Assembly: GCA_040255925.1 (NCBI GenBank)
Contig: JBDZVX010000129.1
Coordinates: 1-6,734, forward strand
DNA length: 6,734 bases
Source: Nitrolancea sp040255925
GTDB lineage: Bacteria > Chloroflexota > Chloroflexia > Thermomicrobiales > Thermomicrobiaceae
Direction: 5' to 3'
The notes under the pieces are model-generated. The model was given only the letters and a program-made list of their open reading frames with translations. It had not been told where the DNA came from and did not search any database. The position numbers and the translations under genes were made by a program. Shown here in pieces: positions 5,360 through 6,734 of this stretch. Every line of letters begins with the position of its first letter. The first letter of the stretch is position 1.

Positions 5360-6054
5360 CCGGCACCGAATATCCCACACCAATGCGCGGGCGAGTACAA
5401 CCCACGCGCGAGGAGGTACTCCACCTCCCGCAGCTCCGTCTGCTGAACCATCCGGTCGCGGCGTCGATGGTGACGGTACTGCGTGATGTACGCACGCCAT
5501 CGCGGGATTTCACCGGTACTATCCACGCGTTGACCCGCTTCCTACTCTGGCATGCGCTGGAGGAGGCCGAGACGACGACGATAGACGTGCCGGGCCATGC
5601 CGGACCGGTAACCGGGCACCAGCTTTCCGGCGGTATCGCTGGGATAGCAGTCCTCCGGGCCGGGCTCAGCATGATCGAGCCGCTCCGTCAGATGATCCCC
5701 GGCGCGCCCGGGTACCTGATCGGGGTCAGGCGGGACGAAGCGACCCTGGAACCGTCCGTCTATTACGCCAACCTGCCGGCGTCGTTTGATCGCGTGGAGC
5801 GGGTCTTGCTCCTGGATCCAATGCTCGCGACCGGCGGCTCCACAATCGCGGCGTTGCGGATCATTCGTTCCGCTTACTCGGGGCACATCTCCTGCCTAGC
5901 AATGCTCGGGGCTCCGGTCGGCGTCCAGCGGCTCATCGATGCCGACCCATCCCTGCGGGTCTACCTCGCCGCGCTGGATGAGCGACTGGATGAGCGTGGC
6001 TTTATCCTCCCCGGCCTTGGTGATGCCGGGGACCGGCTCTTCGACACCAGCTAG
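5356..6054 (+). CDS. upp: Uracil phosphoribosyltransferase
   Basis: Converts uracil and PRPP to UMP and pyrophosphate (EC 2.4.2.9), the pyrimidine salvage step in the cytosol. The 232-residue product shows LLNHPVAASMVTVLRD near 29-44 (the family's HPL..HKL..MRD block), LRAGLSM (100-106), RRDEATLEP (125-133), the PRPP loop LLLDPMLATGGS (151-162) and the C-terminal uracil-binding PGLGDAGD (219-226). About 25 residues before the conserved core exceed the E. coli enzyme. The ATG at 5356 overlaps the DUF362 stop as ATGA and has only a weak GGCGGG-type ribosome site, so it probably depends on coupling. An ATG at 5383 would remove nine residues but has no ribosome site. The frame stays open back to an ATG at 5161, but that part lies over DUF362 and is not credible as coding. 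All catalytic blocks appear intact. Confidence 0.96.
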   Translation: MTGTEYPTPMRGRVQPTREEVLHLPQLRLLNHPVAASMVTVLRDVRTPSRDFTGTIHALTRFLLWHALEEAETTTIDVPGHAGPVTGHQLSGGIAGIAVLRAGLSMIEPLRQMIPGAPGYLIGVRRDEATLEPSVYYANLPASFDRVERVLLLDPMLATGGSTIAALRIIRSAYSGHISCLAMLGAPVGVQRLIDADPSLRVYLAALDERLDERGFILPGLGDAGDRLFDTS

Positions 6055-6118
6055 CCCGCCGGGGTCTGAGCCCACGACACATGGTGGCTGGCAGAGCATT
6101 CCCGGCTAATGGAGTGAC

Positions 6119-6598
6119 ATGATGCAGGAAAATCCCGATGGCTTGCGACAACTCGAAGGTACGGCCTACCACGAGGCGGGACACGCGATCGTCGCCCTGC
6201 TCTTGGGGTTCAGCGTCGAAAGCGCCGGCATCGATCCCAATGGCGGCTATTGCATCTGGAACGAGACGCTGTACGTCAGCGAGGACCGGTTTCCGGAGTC
6301 CTGGGCGGCGGTCAATCTTGCCGGATCGATCGCACGGGAAATAGCCACCGGCGAGCCGGATTCCGGCCAGCTCACACAAGATGAACTGGCGGTACGGTCA
6401 CTGTCGATGGGCCCCGAAGGGCTGGAGGAACTGCTGGGCCAGGCACGATCGCGAGCCGAAGAGATCCTTCAGAACTCCTGGCCACTCGTGCAGGTGCTGG
6501 CGCGCGCCCTCTTGAAGTATCGCCGCTTACAGGGCGAGCAGATTCAGGACATCATCATGGGCAGCATCGACGGCGGCGAGACCATCAGCCTCAACTAG
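6119..6598 (+). CDS. Stand-alone M41 (FtsH-type) zinc metalloprotease domain protein
   Basis: This 159-residue protein has the FtsH-type zinc site H18-E-A-G-H22 near the N-terminus (AYHEAGHAIVALLLGF). It is followed by a block like the FtsH C-terminal helices: WAAVNLAGSIAREIATGE (62-79), then D88 in LTQDELAV, positioned like the third ligand (Asp) of FtsH, and a helical tail (SRAEEILQNSWPLVQVLARALL) like the end of M41 domains. There is no AAA ATPase module, membrane helix or signal peptide, so it is a soluble, ATPase-free peptidase-like protein, somewhat shorter than a full M41 domain. The substrate is unknown, and loss of activity cannot be excluded. GGAG is 4 nt before the first ATG and 7 nt before the second (6122), which is probably the true start. 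It follows upp by 64 bp with no promoter seen, so cotranscription is likely. Confidence 0.8.
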   Translation: MMQENPDGLRQLEGTAYHEAGHAIVALLLGFSVESAGIDPNGGYCIWNETLYVSEDRFPESWAAVNLAGSIAREIATGEPDSGQLTQDELAVRSLSMGPEGLEELLGQARSRAEEILQNSWPLVQVLARALLKYRRLQGEQIQDIIMGSIDGGETISLN

Positions 6599-6669
6599 CA
6601 GCCTCTCAAGACCGCTCGCTCTTCAAGCGCCTGCTTCTATCGCAACCGGATCTTTCGTGATCAAGGGAG

Positions 6670-6699
6670 GTACGGGCGGGGGGTGTTCCCCGCCCGTAC
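6670..6699. terminator. Strong GC hairpin, probable (bidirectional) terminator or REP-type element
   Basis: GTACGGGCGGGG (6670-6681), a 6-nt loop and CCCCGCCCGTAC (6688-6699) form a perfect 12-bp stem 71 bp after the protease stop. No T-run follows on either strand, so it is not a classical intrinsic terminator. High-GC bacteria often have such U-poor hairpins at gene ends. It may also be one of a dispersed family of intergenic palindromes. The rest of 6599-6734 shows no gene. A minus-strand gene may end just inside the right edge. Confidence 0.5.
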
Positions 6700-6734
6700 G
6701 GGAGCGGAGTTAGGAGTTACCAGCGGTCAACACC

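Noticed and set aside
4589..5500. Open frame of 303 codons on the minus strand
   Set aside because: It is antisense to DUF362 and the start of upp, and GC-rich codon use explains the absence of stops.
6710..6734. Possible C-terminus of a minus-strand gene (ending ..LTAGNS with stop at 6712-6710, or ..GVDRW with stop at 6719-6717)
   Set aside because: Only 5-7 codons are inside the window and two frames fit equally well, so neither can be supported.

Overview
The window is GC-rich (about 60%) bacterial DNA. Gene styles, GTG/ATG starts with GGAG/GAGG ribosome binding sites, and the intergenic repeat style recall Chloroflexota, perhaps Thermomicrobia. That assignment is an impression from protein and repeat style, not a database result. 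No tRNA, rRNA, CRISPR array, transposase or phage module was seen.

Layout: two gene groups diverge from a 627-bp repeat-rich intergenic region (3632-4258). Everything to its left reads on the minus strand. From the intergenic region outward these are: a small four-helix membrane protein of the phage-holin-4/YvlD type (3287-3631), a YfcE/MJ0936-type metallophosphoesterase (2588-3151), an orphan single-domain response regulator (1954-2364), a long pentapeptide-repeat protein with an alpha/beta C-terminal domain (250-1713), and the first 27 codons of a secreted protein cut by the window edge (1-83). The gaps between them are 135-240 bp and several hold recognisable promoters, so this side looks like separate units rather than one operon.

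To the right, on the plus strand, lies a compact cluster. A membrane-anchored DUF362 protein (4259-5359) overlaps uracil phosphoribosyltransferase upp (5356-6054) by ATGA. A stand-alone HEAGH (FtsH/M41-like) zinc-protease domain (6119-6598) follows 64 bp later. A perfect TATAAT and a leader hairpin precede the cluster, and a strong 12-bp GC hairpin (6670-6699) follows it.

Most worth following up: (1) the pentapeptide protein, with 52 pentads in one unbroken register fused to a Rossmann/TIR-like domain; (2) a promoter in front of the response regulator whose 20-bp spacer is filled by a dyad, the layout of MerR-type promoters; (3) the divergent intergenic region, with nested inverted repeats and a 26-bp imperfect direct repeat placed just upstream of each outward promoter; (4) the DUF362-upp-M41 gene set. 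I see no clear evidence for a complete new defence or mobile system. The pentapeptide fusion is the closest candidate.
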